Assembly: GCF_017873675.1 (NCBI RefSeq)
Contig: NZ_JAGGKK010000004.1
Span: 62,001 to 126,000 of the forward strand
Length of the DNA stretch: 64,000 bases
From: Virgibacillus litoralis
GTDB lineage: Bacteria > Bacillota > Bacilli > Bacillales > Amphibacillaceae
Direction of reading: 5' to 3'
Positions 35,508-43,782 of this stretch are shown in pieces (the first letter of the stretch is position 1; every line of letters starts with the position of its first letter). The notes under the pieces are model-generated. The model saw only the letters and a list, made by a program, of their open reading frames with translations, did not search any database and was not told the DNA's origin. The position numbers were made by a program, and so were the translations under genes.

Positions 35508-36593
35508 TTACGCTAGTGGTAATGTAAACCAGAAAGTGTTTGTGTTTTTTTCGGAAATCACTCCGATTTGTCCGCCATGCCGGTCTATTATTTCTTTAGC
35601 TATAGCAAGCCCAAGACCGCTTCCACCTGTTTTACGGCTTCTGGATGTATCTAGTCTATAAAATCGTTCAAATATATTTTCCCGTTCAGATTCTGGGATA
35701 AATGCACTTGGACCACTTACTACAATTCGATAAACAGAATTTTGCTGTTCGCCAAGTACATGAATTCCACCCTCACCATTGTAATACTGGATTGCGTTTT
35801 CTAACAGGTTACTTATAATTTGCTGAATACCTTCCTCATGAATATGTAACTTACATGAAGAAACATTTACAGATAAGCCAATATCTTTTTCCTCCATTTG
35901 CAACTGAAACATTGCAACACACTGATTAATCAGATTAGCAATATCGACTTCTCTACTATGGGAATAGGTTTGGGAAGTTACATAATCCCATTCCTTAAGT
36001 TGTTCCAACTGCTCTATCATAACTGTGAGACGTTGTGACTCCTGATACAACGCCTTGTAAAGATCCTGATTCCCTTGAATATCGCCTCGTTCCAATGACT
36101 GAAGATATCCATTTAAATTAGTTAAAGGCGTACGAAATTCATGTGATAGATCAGATACAAGCTTTTGGCGGTGTTGTTCGTTTGTATGCAGTTGTTGAAT
36201 AAGAGCATTAAATTGTACAGCAAGCTCGCCTACTTCATCCTGGGATGTCACCTCAACAGGATCTGGATAATTGCCTTTTTTTAATTGCTTAGTGGATTCT
36301 ATTAAGCTGCGAATTGGTCTGATTAGTTTTTTTGTCATATAAAAATGCAATAAACTCCCCGTAACAATCGCTGTAATGATAAAGATCCACAGGTAATTAA
36401 ATAGCGTTGCATTGAATTGCTGCTGGCGTTGTTCCTCCAACCCACCCATGGCGTCCACTAAAAAACAAGCAGTATTATAAGTTGCCAGTCCACTCACGAC
36501 AATTGCAGAAGCAACAACAAGGAAATTTAACGCAGATAAACGCCATAAGAATCCTTTAGGAAGTTTTGATATAATCCGTTTACGTATTGACAA
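35508..36593 (-). CDS. membrane sensor histidine kinase
   Basis: A 361-aa kinase with two transmembrane helices (about residues 18-38 and 68-88) around a short extracellular loop, a HAMP domain (IRPIRSLIESTKQLKKG), HisKA with the phospho-acceptor His in DLSHEFRTPLTNLNGYL, and an ATPase domain (LLENAIQYYNGEGG, GGSGLGLAIAKEI). The frame extends to 36653, but that part overlaps the regulator; a TTG at 36593 (LSIRKRIISK) overlapping the regulator stop by 14 nt is preferred. Signal unknown. Confidence 0.9.
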   Translation of the reverse strand: MSIRKRIISKLPKGFLWRLSALNFLVVASAIVVSGLATYNTACFLVDAMGGLEEQRQQQFNATLFNYLWIFIITAIVTGSLLHFYMTKKLIRPIRSLIESTKQLKKGNYPDPVEVTSQDEVGELAVQFNALIQQLHTNEQHRQKLVSDLSHEFRTPLTNLNGYLQSLERGDIQGNQDLYKALYQESQRLTVMIEQLEQLKEWDYVTSQTYSHSREVDIANLINQCVAMFQLQMEEKDIGLSVNVSSCKLHIHEEGIQQIISNLLENAIQYYNGEGGIHVLGEQQNSVYRIVVSGPSAFIPESERENIFERFYRLDTSRSRKTGGSGLGLAIAKEIIDRHGGQIGVISEKNTNTFWFTLPLA

Positions 36594-37263
36594 ACTTATA
36601 CCCCATTCCCCGAACAGTCTGGATACGCTTGGGTTTGGATGTGTTATCCTCAATCTTTTCCCTCAGTTTTTTGATATGCGCATCAATCGTGCGATCCAGC
36701 ACAGTATGATCAGCATATGGATATATTTGCATGACTAATTGTTCACGGCTAAGCACCATGTTCGGATTTTGCATTAAAAAATAAAGAAGATTAAATTCAT
36801 ATTTCGTTAGCTTAATGAATTTATCGTAAAGAAGTACTTCACCTTTTCTGGGCTTAATACATAACCCGTCATATACAATTTTTTGGCAAAATTGACCTGT
36901 ACGTCGCAATACTGCTTCGACGTGTGCCATGAGTTCATTCGGATCGAAAGGCTTCGTGACATAATCATCTGCTCCCATTTTCAGCCCATCAATCTTATCT
37001 TCAATCTTCGCTTTTGCTGAAAGCATTATAATAGAAACCTCATTACGTTCCTGCGCACGTACCCATGCACAGAAATCTTCACCACTAACTTTAGGCAACA
37101 TTAAATCAAGAATTACCAAACAAGGATGGTGTTTTAGAAATACACTTTTTGCTTCCTCACCATCAGCGGCTTCTACTACATCATAATCATTTTTTTCCAA
37201 ATGTATTTTTATTAGTTCACGAATCATCATATCGTCTTCAACGACTAAAATCGTTTGTTTCAT
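36580..37263 (-). CDS. OmpR/PhoB-family response regulator
   Basis: A 227-aa protein with a receiver domain (ILVVEDDMMIREL, phospho-Asp in LVILDLMLPKVSG, Lys in YVTKPFDPNEL) and a winged-helix DNA-binding domain (KLTKYEFNLLYFLMQNP, RTIDAHIKKLREKI, VRGMGYKF). The ATG at 37263 follows AGAGGTG; the frame's first codon at 37272 overlaps that site. Cognate kinase gene overlaps its end; a TlpA-like thioredoxin gene lies 39 nt upstream. Confidence 0.94.
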   Translation of the reverse strand: MKQTILVVEDDMMIRELIKIHLEKNDYDVVEAADGEEAKSVFLKHHPCLVILDLMLPKVSGEDFCAWVRAQERNEVSIIMLSAKAKIEDKIDGLKMGADDYVTKPFDPNELMAHVEAVLRRTGQFCQKIVYDGLCIKPRKGEVLLYDKFIKLTKYEFNLLYFLMQNPNMVLSREQLVMQIYPYADHTVLDRTIDAHIKKLREKIEDNTSKPKRIQTVRGMGYKFVNT

Positions 37264-37302
37264 GTTGAACACCTCTTTTCTATTTTAAACTAAAAAGAGG
37301 AT

Positions 37303-37887
37303 CTATTTCATCTTTTCAAACTCCTGGACCATTAATTCATAATTCATAGCACCTAATGCCTTATACTGAATCCTTCCGTTCGAATCAATCATGTATGAAG
37401 TGGGAATAGGCTGTATTTGGTATCGATTTGCTACTTCTACTTTCTCGTCCATTAATATTGGAAATGTCAGTTCAAACTTTTCCACAAAATCGGTTACATC
37501 ACTACTCGTGCTCTCTGTTTCAGTAAGATTAATCGCTAAAATTGTAATATCTTTATTTTGATGGAATTTCTCCATATCAGGCATCTCCGCGCGGCAAGGC
37601 GGACACCAAGTTGCCCAAAAGTTAACAAGAACTCGCTGACCACGATAATCAGATAGCTTTACTGTCTCTCCTTTTAACGTTTTCAGTTCAAAATCAGGTG
37701 CCATATTTCCTATTTCAAGTCCTACTTTATTGTTACTTTCACTTTCTCCACTAGCACTTTCTTCTTTAGTGTCTTCCTCTACAACGTAATCTCCACTATC
37801 TGCCGTTTCTTCAGAGCTGTTTAGTAGATCGTATACCGCCCAGGCAAGCATCCCGGTAATTATGAGAATTACTATTATTTTTTTCAT
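37303..37887 (-). CDS. membrane-anchored TlpA/ResA-like thioredoxin
   Basis: A 194-aa protein anchored by one N-terminal helix (IIVILIITGMLAWAVYDLL), with an acidic linker and an AhpC/TSA-type thioredoxin domain. The redox centre is WCPPC in VNFWATWCPPCRAEMP and the cis-Pro loop is QIQPIPTSYMID. Acts outside the membrane to reduce or protect thiols; ResA (cytochrome c) and StoA (spore) are the nearest functional models. The ATG at 37887 has TTGGAGG upstream. Its operon with a two-component system suggests envelope thiol-stress signalling. Confidence 0.87.
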   Translation of the reverse strand: MKKIIVILIITGMLAWAVYDLLNSSEETADSGDYVVEEDTKEESASGESESNNKVGLEIGNMAPDFELKTLKGETVKLSDYRGQRVLVNFWATWCPPCRAEMPDMEKFHQNKDITILAINLTETESTSSDVTDFVEKFELTFPILMDEKVEVANRYQIQPIPTSYMIDSNGRIQYKALGAMNYELMVQEFEKMK

Positions 37888-38013
37888 AATTATACCTCCA
37901 ATTTTCATCCTAAATTAGAAAACCACGTATCCTGAACAAGCCTGCATAGAAAAAATTGAAATACGTGTCATTCGCATTCGCCAAGCTAAATTGTCAAACC
38001 CTAAGCAGCACCA

Positions 38014-38661
38014 TTATGAAACGTTCCTTCTATTGTGATAAGTTAACAGTGCCAAGCTTATGACAACAGTAGCTATTAAGAACCAACGATCCATCATATA
38101 GCCAAATAATGTTGTAAAAGGCAGTATAAAGGATAGAAGCAATTGCCCCAAACTCCACCCGACAAAGAAACCGCCTGCTGCTGAAAGTGATGATATTTTC
38201 TCGTGCACGAATACATAAATAAAAGTCAATACTATGAGTAAGAGCAAATGCCCCCATGCTAAAGTACTGTCATTCCACATAATATCGATAAATTCATATA
38301 CAAACGATGCCCCTAAGAAAACTGGAACAAATGATGCCAGTAAAGGAATTGTATCGGTATTCTTCCGTTTTGCCTTATAACCAACATTTATTATCAGAAA
38401 TAAAACTGCCACGTAAAAGGCGTGTGAATTACTAGGGTACGCTAGTATGGCGAGTGGATCTTCGACAAATACAGATAAGTTTAAAAGGACCTTTCCAATC
38501 CATATAAAAATGACAAAATTAATAAGTAATGATATTATTTCTTCCAATTGTTGCTTTTTCTTTGTTTTCGTTAATGGGCTAATTATGTAAAAAAACAATA
38601 GACCAGATAGAACACTTATTACAATAATCGCAACGTTAGTTAACACCCAAGCTGATGGCAT
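38014..38661 (-). CDS. polytopic membrane protein of unknown function
   Basis: A 215-aa protein with about seven hydrophobic helices (e.g. NVAIIVISVLSGLLFFYII, LLLLIVLTFIYVFVHE). No motif I can name. The frame opens at 38745, but the ATG at 38661 has GGAGG at proper spacing. It is followed 126 nt later by the TlpA-like gene in the same direction; the two plus the two-component genes could form one operon, so a role in cytochrome or thiol maturation is possible but unproven. Confidence 0.7.
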   Translation of the reverse strand: MPSAWVLTNVAIIVISVLSGLLFFYIISPLTKTKKKQQLEEIISLLINFVIFIWIGKVLLNLSVFVEDPLAILAYPSNSHAFYVAVLFLIINVGYKAKRKNTDTIPLLASFVPVFLGASFVYEFIDIMWNDSTLAWGHLLLLIVLTFIYVFVHEKISSLSAAGGFFVGWSLGQLLLSFILPFTTLFGYMMDRWFLIATVVISLALLTYHNRRNVS

Positions 38662-38839
38662 AGTATGACCTCCATGTTCCATTTCGTTATTTATTATAAA
38701 GAAGTTATGTGAAAGTTTGATGAAAAATTTAATTTTCTTATTCAAATAAATCAGTTTATGAAATTAACCCAACTATTTAAGCAATACATACATCTGCTAT
38801 AATACTGTTAAAATAACAAAGATATAAGGAGTGATTCAG

Positions 38840-39823
38840 ATGCAGCTACCAAAAGGTAAGTCCAATTGCATTACCGATGTCATAGGTGTGCAGGTTGGAC
38901 ATGTAACTTTGTACGAGAAACTGAATGAACAAGATACAGTTTGTACTGGTGTTACTGCTATCTTGCCCCATAAGGGTAATATTTTTTCAAACAAGATACG
39001 TGCAGCAAGCTCGGTTATTAATGGATATGGAAAAACTGCAGGCCTTGTCCAAGTCGAGGAGTTAGGCTTAATTGAATCACCAATTATGCTTACGAATACG
39101 CTCAGTGTAGGAACTGTCTGGCAAGGAACTCTCCAGCATATGCTCAATGAAAATAAAGAAATCGGTGACTCAACAAGTTCACTCAATATCGTTGTTGGTG
39201 AATGTAATGACAGCTACTTGAATTCAATTCGACTGCAATCCGTGAAGCCTGAGCACGCGATTCAAGCCATAGAGAGCGCTACCAGTAATCCTGTTGAAGA
39301 AGGTGCAGTTGGCGCAGGGAAAGGAATGGTGTGCTTCGGATATAAAGGCGGAATCGGCACAGCATCACGACTTGTAGATACGTACACTGTTGGCTGTCTC
39401 GTATTAAGCAATTTTGGCAAACGGGATGATGCCTTATTTGCAGACTTCGGAAGTAGCGTGAAACTGGATACACCTGACGGATCAATTATGATGGTTATAG
39501 CAACCGATGCACCGCTATATGACCGGCAGCTGAAACGGCTTGCCAAACGATGTGCAGCGGGACTGGGCAGAACTGGAAGCCATATTGACAATGGCAGCGG
39601 CGATATAGCAATTGCTTTTTCCACAGCGAATACATATAATCATAACGCTACTGTACAGCTTGAGTCGATGTCATTTTTACGTGATGATCACCCTATTATG
39701 AATAAACTTTTTCAAGCAGTAATTGAAGTGACTGAGGAAGCTGTTATTAGTTCACTGAAAAATGCCGATACAACGGATGGACGAAATGGGCGAGTTGTGG
39801 AGAAAGCGCCACTCGGTTTGTAA
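38840..39823 (+). CDS. P1-family (DmpA-like) aminopeptidase / D-esterase
   Basis: Ntn hydrolase of 327 aa that matures by self-cleavage. The expected scissile Gly-Ser is in TPDGSIMMVIATDAPL (about residues 214-215), making the serine the N-terminal nucleophile of the beta chain. Other signatures: ITDVIGVQVGHVT, CFGYKGGIGTASR and GRTGSHIDNGSGDIAIAFSTAN. The ATG at 38840 follows AAGGAG; a GTG three codons earlier is inside that site. Monocistronic; a 21-bp repeat array starts at its stop codon. Confidence 0.9.
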   Translation: MQLPKGKSNCITDVIGVQVGHVTLYEKLNEQDTVCTGVTAILPHKGNIFSNKIRAASSVINGYGKTAGLVQVEELGLIESPIMLTNTLSVGTVWQGTLQHMLNENKEIGDSTSSLNIVVGECNDSYLNSIRLQSVKPEHAIQAIESATSNPVEEGAVGAGKGMVCFGYKGGIGTASRLVDTYTVGCLVLSNFGKRDDALFADFGSSVKLDTPDGSIMMVIATDAPLYDRQLKRLAKRCAAGLGRTGSHIDNGSGDIAIAFSTANTYNHNATVQLESMSFLRDDHPIMNKLFQAVIEVTEEAVISSLKNADTTDGRNGRVVEKAPLGL

Positions 39824-39927
39824 ACTTTATCGGTTCTATGTCGAACTTTATCTATTCCGTGTCGATGTTTATCTATTGCGAGTCGACTATTATCGTTTTG
39901 TTGTCGAACTTTATCGATTCCGCATTT
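39823..39927. repeat. 21-bp minisatellite, 5 units, at the end of the DmpA-like gene
   Basis: Five units of exactly 21 bp, variants of AACTTTATCGATTCCGTG plus GTCG-type ends, starting on the last base of the stop codon. Same unit length as the array at 1588 but a different core. Confidence 0.88.
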
Positions 39928-39963
39928 GGCATTCGCTAGCCTCTAGCCACACTTATGCATTAA

Positions 39964-39994
39964 GAAAGAGGCTCTTTTATAAAAGAACCTCTTT
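39964..39994 (-). terminator. terminator overlapping the end of the DUF6933 gene
   Basis: On the minus strand AAAGAGGTTC pairs with GAGCCTCTTT (one mismatch) around an AT-rich core and runs into CTTAATG. The left arm is within the last codons of the gene. Confidence 0.6.
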
Positions 39995-40504
39995 GATTAA
40001 TGCTTTCTTCATGGATTCAGCTGAATAAGTTTCTGGTAATGTCAGCATAACGAATTTATTGTTAAAGCGATTAATTTCATTTAGTTTGTCGTCAATGGTA
40101 TCTGCTCCTTTTTCCCCCTGAATGTGTTTCGTTGCGCCAATCATTTCATTTATTTGAGAAATAATAGGACGCTCACTTGTTGGTGCATAATTCACGTCAT
40201 CACATTTTTTCAAATATGTTTCTACAACTTTTTCAGCAAATCCCTCAGCCAATAGATTTTCACGTATTCCTTCTTTCACTAGTGAAGAAAACTGACTAAA
40301 TTCTTTTTTTCTGAGACTTCCTATAATAAAGTTATAACGTGTGCTGTTATTCATAACGATGCAGTATTTTTTTCGATTATAATAAAACAAATGTGCATGC
40401 CATGAATACAGTGGTTCGTTGTCTACTATCTGTTCTTTAGATGTTTTTATTTTTAATTCATCGGCTAACTTTTTCGTACATTGAATTTGTAAAATATGAA
40501 ACAC
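39977..40504 (-). CDS. DUF6933-like protein
   Basis: A soluble protein of about 172-175 aa with the DUF6933 layout (IQCTKKLADELKI, EPLYSWHAHLFYYNRKKY, IVMNNSTRYNFII). Function unknown. The start is odd: the GTG at 40504 sits only one base after AGGAGG, while the codon at the best spacing is an ATT at 40495. Located 15 nt after the RluA-family gene, so likely co-transcribed. Confidence 0.7.
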   Translation of the reverse strand: MFHILQIQCTKKLADELKIKTSKEQIVDNEPLYSWHAHLFYYNRKKYCIVMNNSTRYNFIIGSLRKKEFSQFSSLVKEGIRENLLAEGFAEKVVETYLKKCDDVNYAPTSERPIISQINEMIGATKHIQGEKGADTIDDKLNEINRFNNKFVMLTLPETYSAESMKKALIKEVLL

Positions 40505-40519
40505 ACCTCCTATGGAATA

Positions 40520-41422
40520 CTATTTTGATTTTGCAAAAAATGACCCTGGAACATCTGCTTCAAACCGCATTAACTTACCTGACGTAGGGTGATTGAAGGA
40601 CAATACCTTCGCATGAAGGCCAAGCCTCCTGATTTCATTCGTTTTGGAGCCATATTTTTTATCACCTACAACTGGATTCCCCAGATCCTGCATATGAACG
40701 CGGATTTGATTTTTTCGCCCGGTTTCAAGTTGTACTTCAACTAGTGAGAAATTTTTGTTCGATTGGATTACATTGTAATGTGTAATTGCATGTTGTCCGT
40801 CATTTTTATTGGGGCTGGAATATACCAGATGTGTACTGCTTTCTTTCAGCCACGATGATATGTAGCCTTTCGCTTTTTTTACTTCCCCTTCGACAAGTGC
40901 AACATATGTACGTTCTTTAACATTTTCCTTCCAGGCATCCTGCAAGGTCCGCTTAACCTTCTCATTCTTAGCAAACATCATAACCCCTGATGTATCTTTA
41001 TCAAGGCGATGCACGACGAAGATTCGGTTTTTAGGATCTTCACGGCGCACATACTCCATCAATTGATGGTGCGCAGTTCGTTCCTTTTCTTTTTGGGTAG
41101 CAATGGAAAGTAATCCAGCTTCTTTGTTGATGACGATGATATCTTCATCTTCATGGACAATACTCATACCAATTAATGCACTCTCTTTAACGGAAGCCTT
41201 ATTTTTTAAAATAGTAACGGATTGTCCTGGGTGAAGTGCATAATTATACTGTGTTTCCATATGCTCATCGACTGTTACCTGACCGCGCGCTAGAATTGAC
41301 TTAACTGAGTTCCGACTGCGGCTGGGCATGACTTTTATCAAAAATTTTAAAAGCTCAATAGGCTCCTCCACTGTGTATACAAGTGATTTTTCGTCTTTCG
41401 TGGTTTGCTGGTTTTTTGGCAT
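40520..41422 (-). CDS. RluA-family 23S rRNA pseudouridine synthase
   Basis: Isomerises uridine in rRNA (or tRNA). A 300-aa protein with an N-terminal S4 RNA-binding domain (SRSRNSVKSILARGQVTVD) and a catalytic domain with the essential Asp in FVVHRLDKDTSGVMMF, then LETGRKNQIRVHM. The ATG at 41422 is best spaced from GAGGAG; one at 41428 is also possible. Which uridine is modified cannot be read from the sequence. Confidence 0.92.
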   Translation of the reverse strand: MPKNQQTTKDEKSLVYTVEEPIELLKFLIKVMPSRSRNSVKSILARGQVTVDEHMETQYNYALHPGQSVTILKNKASVKESALIGMSIVHEDEDIIVINKEAGLLSIATQKEKERTAHHQLMEYVRREDPKNRIFVVHRLDKDTSGVMMFAKNEKVKRTLQDAWKENVKERTYVALVEGEVKKAKGYISSWLKESSTHLVYSSPNKNDGQHAITHYNVIQSNKNFSLVEVQLETGRKNQIRVHMQDLGNPVVGDKKYGSKTNEIRRLGLHAKVLSFNHPTSGKLMRFEADVPGSFFAKSK

Positions 41423-41448
41423 GTACATATGCTCCTCTATGTAATTAT

Positions 41449-41679
41449 CTAATCTTCATCCTTTACATCCGGATCTTCCGGAAGTGGTTCATTCAGGTAA
41501 TCTTGAATCATTTTTTTATAATTATCCATTTGCTCTAGATGTGTACTAAATTGTTCTTTGTTAATAAGGTATCTATCCCCATCATAAACAGAGCGTATAC
41601 GACCTTGCAGTACAAACGTTTTAACTTTTGATTCTTCAATTGATAAATATTCAGCTGTTTCCTGGATAGTTAAGTACAT
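41449..41679 (-). CDS. small excisionase-type helix-turn-helix protein
   Basis: A 76-aa protein beginning MYLTIQETAEYLSIEESKVK, a MerR/excisionase (HTH_17) fold that reads into LQGRIRSVYDGDRYLINKEQF, with an acidic tail (EPLPEDPDVKDED). The frame is longer upstream, but the ATG at 41679 has AAGGGA and starts the domain. It is not near an integrase, so it is more likely a small host regulator than a phage excisionase. Confidence 0.75.
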   Translation of the reverse strand: MYLTIQETAEYLSIEESKVKTFVLQGRIRSVYDGDRYLINKEQFSTHLEQMDNYKKMIQDYLNEPLPEDPDVKDED

Positions 41680-41704
41680 ATTATTGGTTCCCTTTTCAGT
41701 GATT

Positions 41705-42124
41705 TTATTTTTGATTAATCTTATCATAGGAAATATTGAGCCCATTCAGCCAATCAAAAATGGCTTCCTTTGCATCATTTTGTTCAAATGTATGCCATTC
41801 ATCATCAATTCCAAGTTCAATAACTTTGTCTTTAAAATTTCGAAATGGCTTTCTACGGTTCAGTACATTAATCAATTTCTCAGCTACAGCGGCTTCATGC
41901 TCTTCTGCAAATCTAACCATTGAATCATATGCTTCCGTTGACGTAATTTGTGGAATTGGTAAAAGATTGTCCGTTGCGTCCTCGTCATCCCAGTCAATTT
42001 CTGGTTCTCCTGTTAATGATTCAGGAGCATCCATTAGAACTTGTCCGTTTTTTATATCCAATGCATAATTAATTTCAAGGTCGTTATGCAAATACGCATC
42101 AATTAACTCGTTGATTAAATCCAT
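41705..42124 (-). CDS. UPF0158 family protein
   Basis: A 139-aa acidic soluble protein matching UPF0158 (INELIDAYLHNDLEINYALDI, ALDIKNGQVL, FRNFKDKVIELGIDDEWHTF). No function is known to me. AGGAGAG precedes the ATG; the neighbouring GNAT gene is 11 nt upstream, so the two probably share a transcript. Confidence 0.8.
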   Translation of the reverse strand: MDLINELIDAYLHNDLEINYALDIKNGQVLMDAPESLTGEPEIDWDDEDATDNLLPIPQITSTEAYDSMVRFAEEHEAAVAEKLINVLNRRKPFRNFKDKVIELGIDDEWHTFEQNDAKEAIFDWLNGLNISYDKINQK

Positions 42125-42135
42125 AATCTCTCCTG

Positions 42136-42414
42136 CTAACCAGCCAGCACATCGTGATACTCAGGTGTTTTCTCTATTTTATTTTTTGTATATGAGCATG
42201 TTGGGTCAATTTTCTTTCCCTCTTCTCTAGCATACGTAACAACTTTATCAACTAACTTCCCTGCTACACCTTGTCCACGAAGCTCATCAGACACATATGT
42301 ATGGTCAACAACCAATACGTTGTCACCTGATGGCTCAAAAGTTATTTCACCTAATGGATTTTGTTCATCTTCTCCTACATAAAATTTGCTTTCACCTTTT
42401 TTAATTGTAGTCAT
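42136..42414 (-). CDS. small GNAT-fold N-acetyltransferase (YjdJ type)
   Basis: A 92-aa minimal acetyltransferase of the Acetyltransf_CG group: the acetyl-CoA loop is ELRGQGVAGKLVDKVV and the second signature is CSYTKNKIEKTPEY. Substrate unknown. GAGGAGG precedes the ATG, which overlaps the end of the ion-channel-like gene. Confidence 0.85.
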   Translation of the reverse strand: MTTIKKGESKFYVGEDEQNPLGEITFEPSGDNVLVVDHTYVSDELRGQGVAGKLVDKVVTYAREEGKKIDPTCSYTKNKIEKTPEYHDVLAG

Positions 42415-43061
42415 TAATTAGCCTCCTCTGAGTTATGTTCTTGTGATACCGATGGCTTCCTTTTTTTAAAATTATTAAATAGCACTTCTACCTTATTAAA
42501 TGCCCATTGCAGTGCTAAACCTTGTATTGCAATCCCTATTATGGATATTCCTGTTAAAATCCAAATTGAAACCTGACCCTCGATTTCAAAGACACGATGA
42601 CCGAAAAAAAGTAAATACCCCAATATTACATACAATGCATCATAGTATGCGACAATCGAGCTCTCCAAGTTCCAAATAATGAAGGATGCTGCAATTAATA
42701 ATGATAGTAATATTGATACAATTAGTGATTTGGATTGAATAGTAAGCTTTTCGGCATATGGCACAATGTAGTACTTGGCAATAGTTTTGATCCGAAATAA
42801 ATAGATAACTCTTACCACCCTGGCAACCTGGAAAAACTGATCGAATGGGATAATTGCTATCAGAAGAAATGGATTTTGTTTGATGAAGTCCCACTTCTTC
42901 TTTGCAGTCAGTAATCGAAAGAAGAAGTCAATAAAAAAGACACCCCATACAATCCAATTGATTGTTGAACTGTATGTGTTTTCAGTCCATAGTGTAATGA
43001 TTGTAAGCATAACGAGCAGAATCATAATACTCTCATATGCTATTTTCGCCATTTTCTGCAT
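42414..43061 (-). CDS. voltage-sensor / ion-channel-like membrane protein without a selectivity filter
   Basis: A 215-aa protein arranged like a six-helix cation channel: four helices with an S4-like segment carrying regularly spaced charges (FFQVARVVRVIYLFRIKTI), then two helices around a re-entrant stretch (AYYDALYVILGYLLFFGHR). The potassium filter TVGYGD is absent; LGYLLFFGH occupies that place. It may be a voltage sensor or a channel with different selectivity. AGAGGG lies seven bases before the ATG. It overlaps the GNAT gene. Confidence 0.75.
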   Translation of the reverse strand: MQKMAKIAYESIMILLVMLTIITLWTENTYSSTINWIVWGVFFIDFFFRLLTAKKKWDFIKQNPFLLIAIIPFDQFFQVARVVRVIYLFRIKTIAKYYIVPYAEKLTIQSKSLIVSILLSLLIAASFIIWNLESSIVAYYDALYVILGYLLFFGHRVFEIEGQVSIWILTGISIIGIAIQGLALQWAFNKVEVLFNNFKKRKPSVSQEHNSEEAN

Positions 43062-43162
43062 AACATATCCCTCTTCAAATTTCCTCTTAACCTATTATAT
43101 TAGAAAAAGCAAAGAAGTGTAACCCTGACAACTTTTTAATGACACACCTCGGGCTATCATAG

Positions 43163-43209
43163 AAAAAAACTTCGATAAACCTCCAGCAAAAACTGGATAT
43201 TTATCGAAG
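43163..43209 (-). terminator. terminator of the transposase-derived HTH gene
   Basis: On the minus strand CTTCGATAAA, an inner TCCAG/CTGGA stem and TTTATCGAAG are followed by TTTTTTT. Confidence 0.85.
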
Positions 43210-43695
43210 CAGAAGTTTAACGCATGTTGAAACTGGAATATAAACCGAATCAGAATTGCTGTATCGCTCGCCTAAACCTAATTGCTGGCATTTTTTGTAA
43301 TGCTTAAAACCAATTTCCGAAACTTCCAGTGTCTTGCAAATAGTATCTAAAGGATATTGACCCTGAAGAGCATCAATTGCTTGATACTTTTCTTCAATAC
43401 TATAGTGAGACATGCTAATAAACTTTTTTAGTATGTCTAATTCTGTTGATAATTCCTTAATTAATTTATCCGGTGATGCTGAACTTTGCTCTTTTTGAGG
43501 ATGACCAATATTCCGATCGAATGCGGAGGCACCTTCCATTTGGTATTTCTTAATCCAAACATAAATATTATCTCTATGACGAATTCCTAAATCGTTCAAC
43601 ACTGCTTGAACAGGCTCATCTTTTTCAAGTACACGCCGAACTGCTTCAAGTTTAGTTTTCTTTGTATACCGCTGATATTTCGCCTGCTTTCCCAT
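43201..43695 (-). CDS. IS3/IS150 transposase-derived helix-turn-helix protein
   Basis: A 164-aa protein. Residues 1-100 look like IS3-family OrfA (KKTKLEAVRRVLEKDEP, IRHRDNIYVWIKKYQMEG, ELDILKKFISM). Residues 100-135 match the first part of OrfB (EEKYQAIDALQGQYPLDTIC, LEVSEIGFKHYKK). The catalytic DDE part is missing and the chain ends after a short unrelated tail. No terminal inverted repeats or target duplication are evident. It keeps a GGAGG site and a tidy terminator, so it may be a retained DNA-binding protein rather than plain debris. Confidence 0.7.
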   Translation of the reverse strand: MGKQAKYQRYTKKTKLEAVRRVLEKDEPVQAVLNDLGIRHRDNIYVWIKKYQMEGASAFDRNIGHPQKEQSSASPDKLIKELSTELDILKKFISMSHYSIEEKYQAIDALQGQYPLDTICKTLEVSEIGFKHYKKCQQLGLGERYSNSDSVYIPVSTCVKLLLR

Positions 43696-43782
43696 AGCTC
43701 AACCTCCATACTGTATATGTACTTTGTTCATATACTCATTGTAGCGCGTATGGTATGCAAATAATTGTGTAGCTACTAATGA

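Noticed and set aside
43201-43695. Active insertion sequence
   Set aside because: No DDE catalytic domain, terminal inverted repeats or target-site duplication could be seen.
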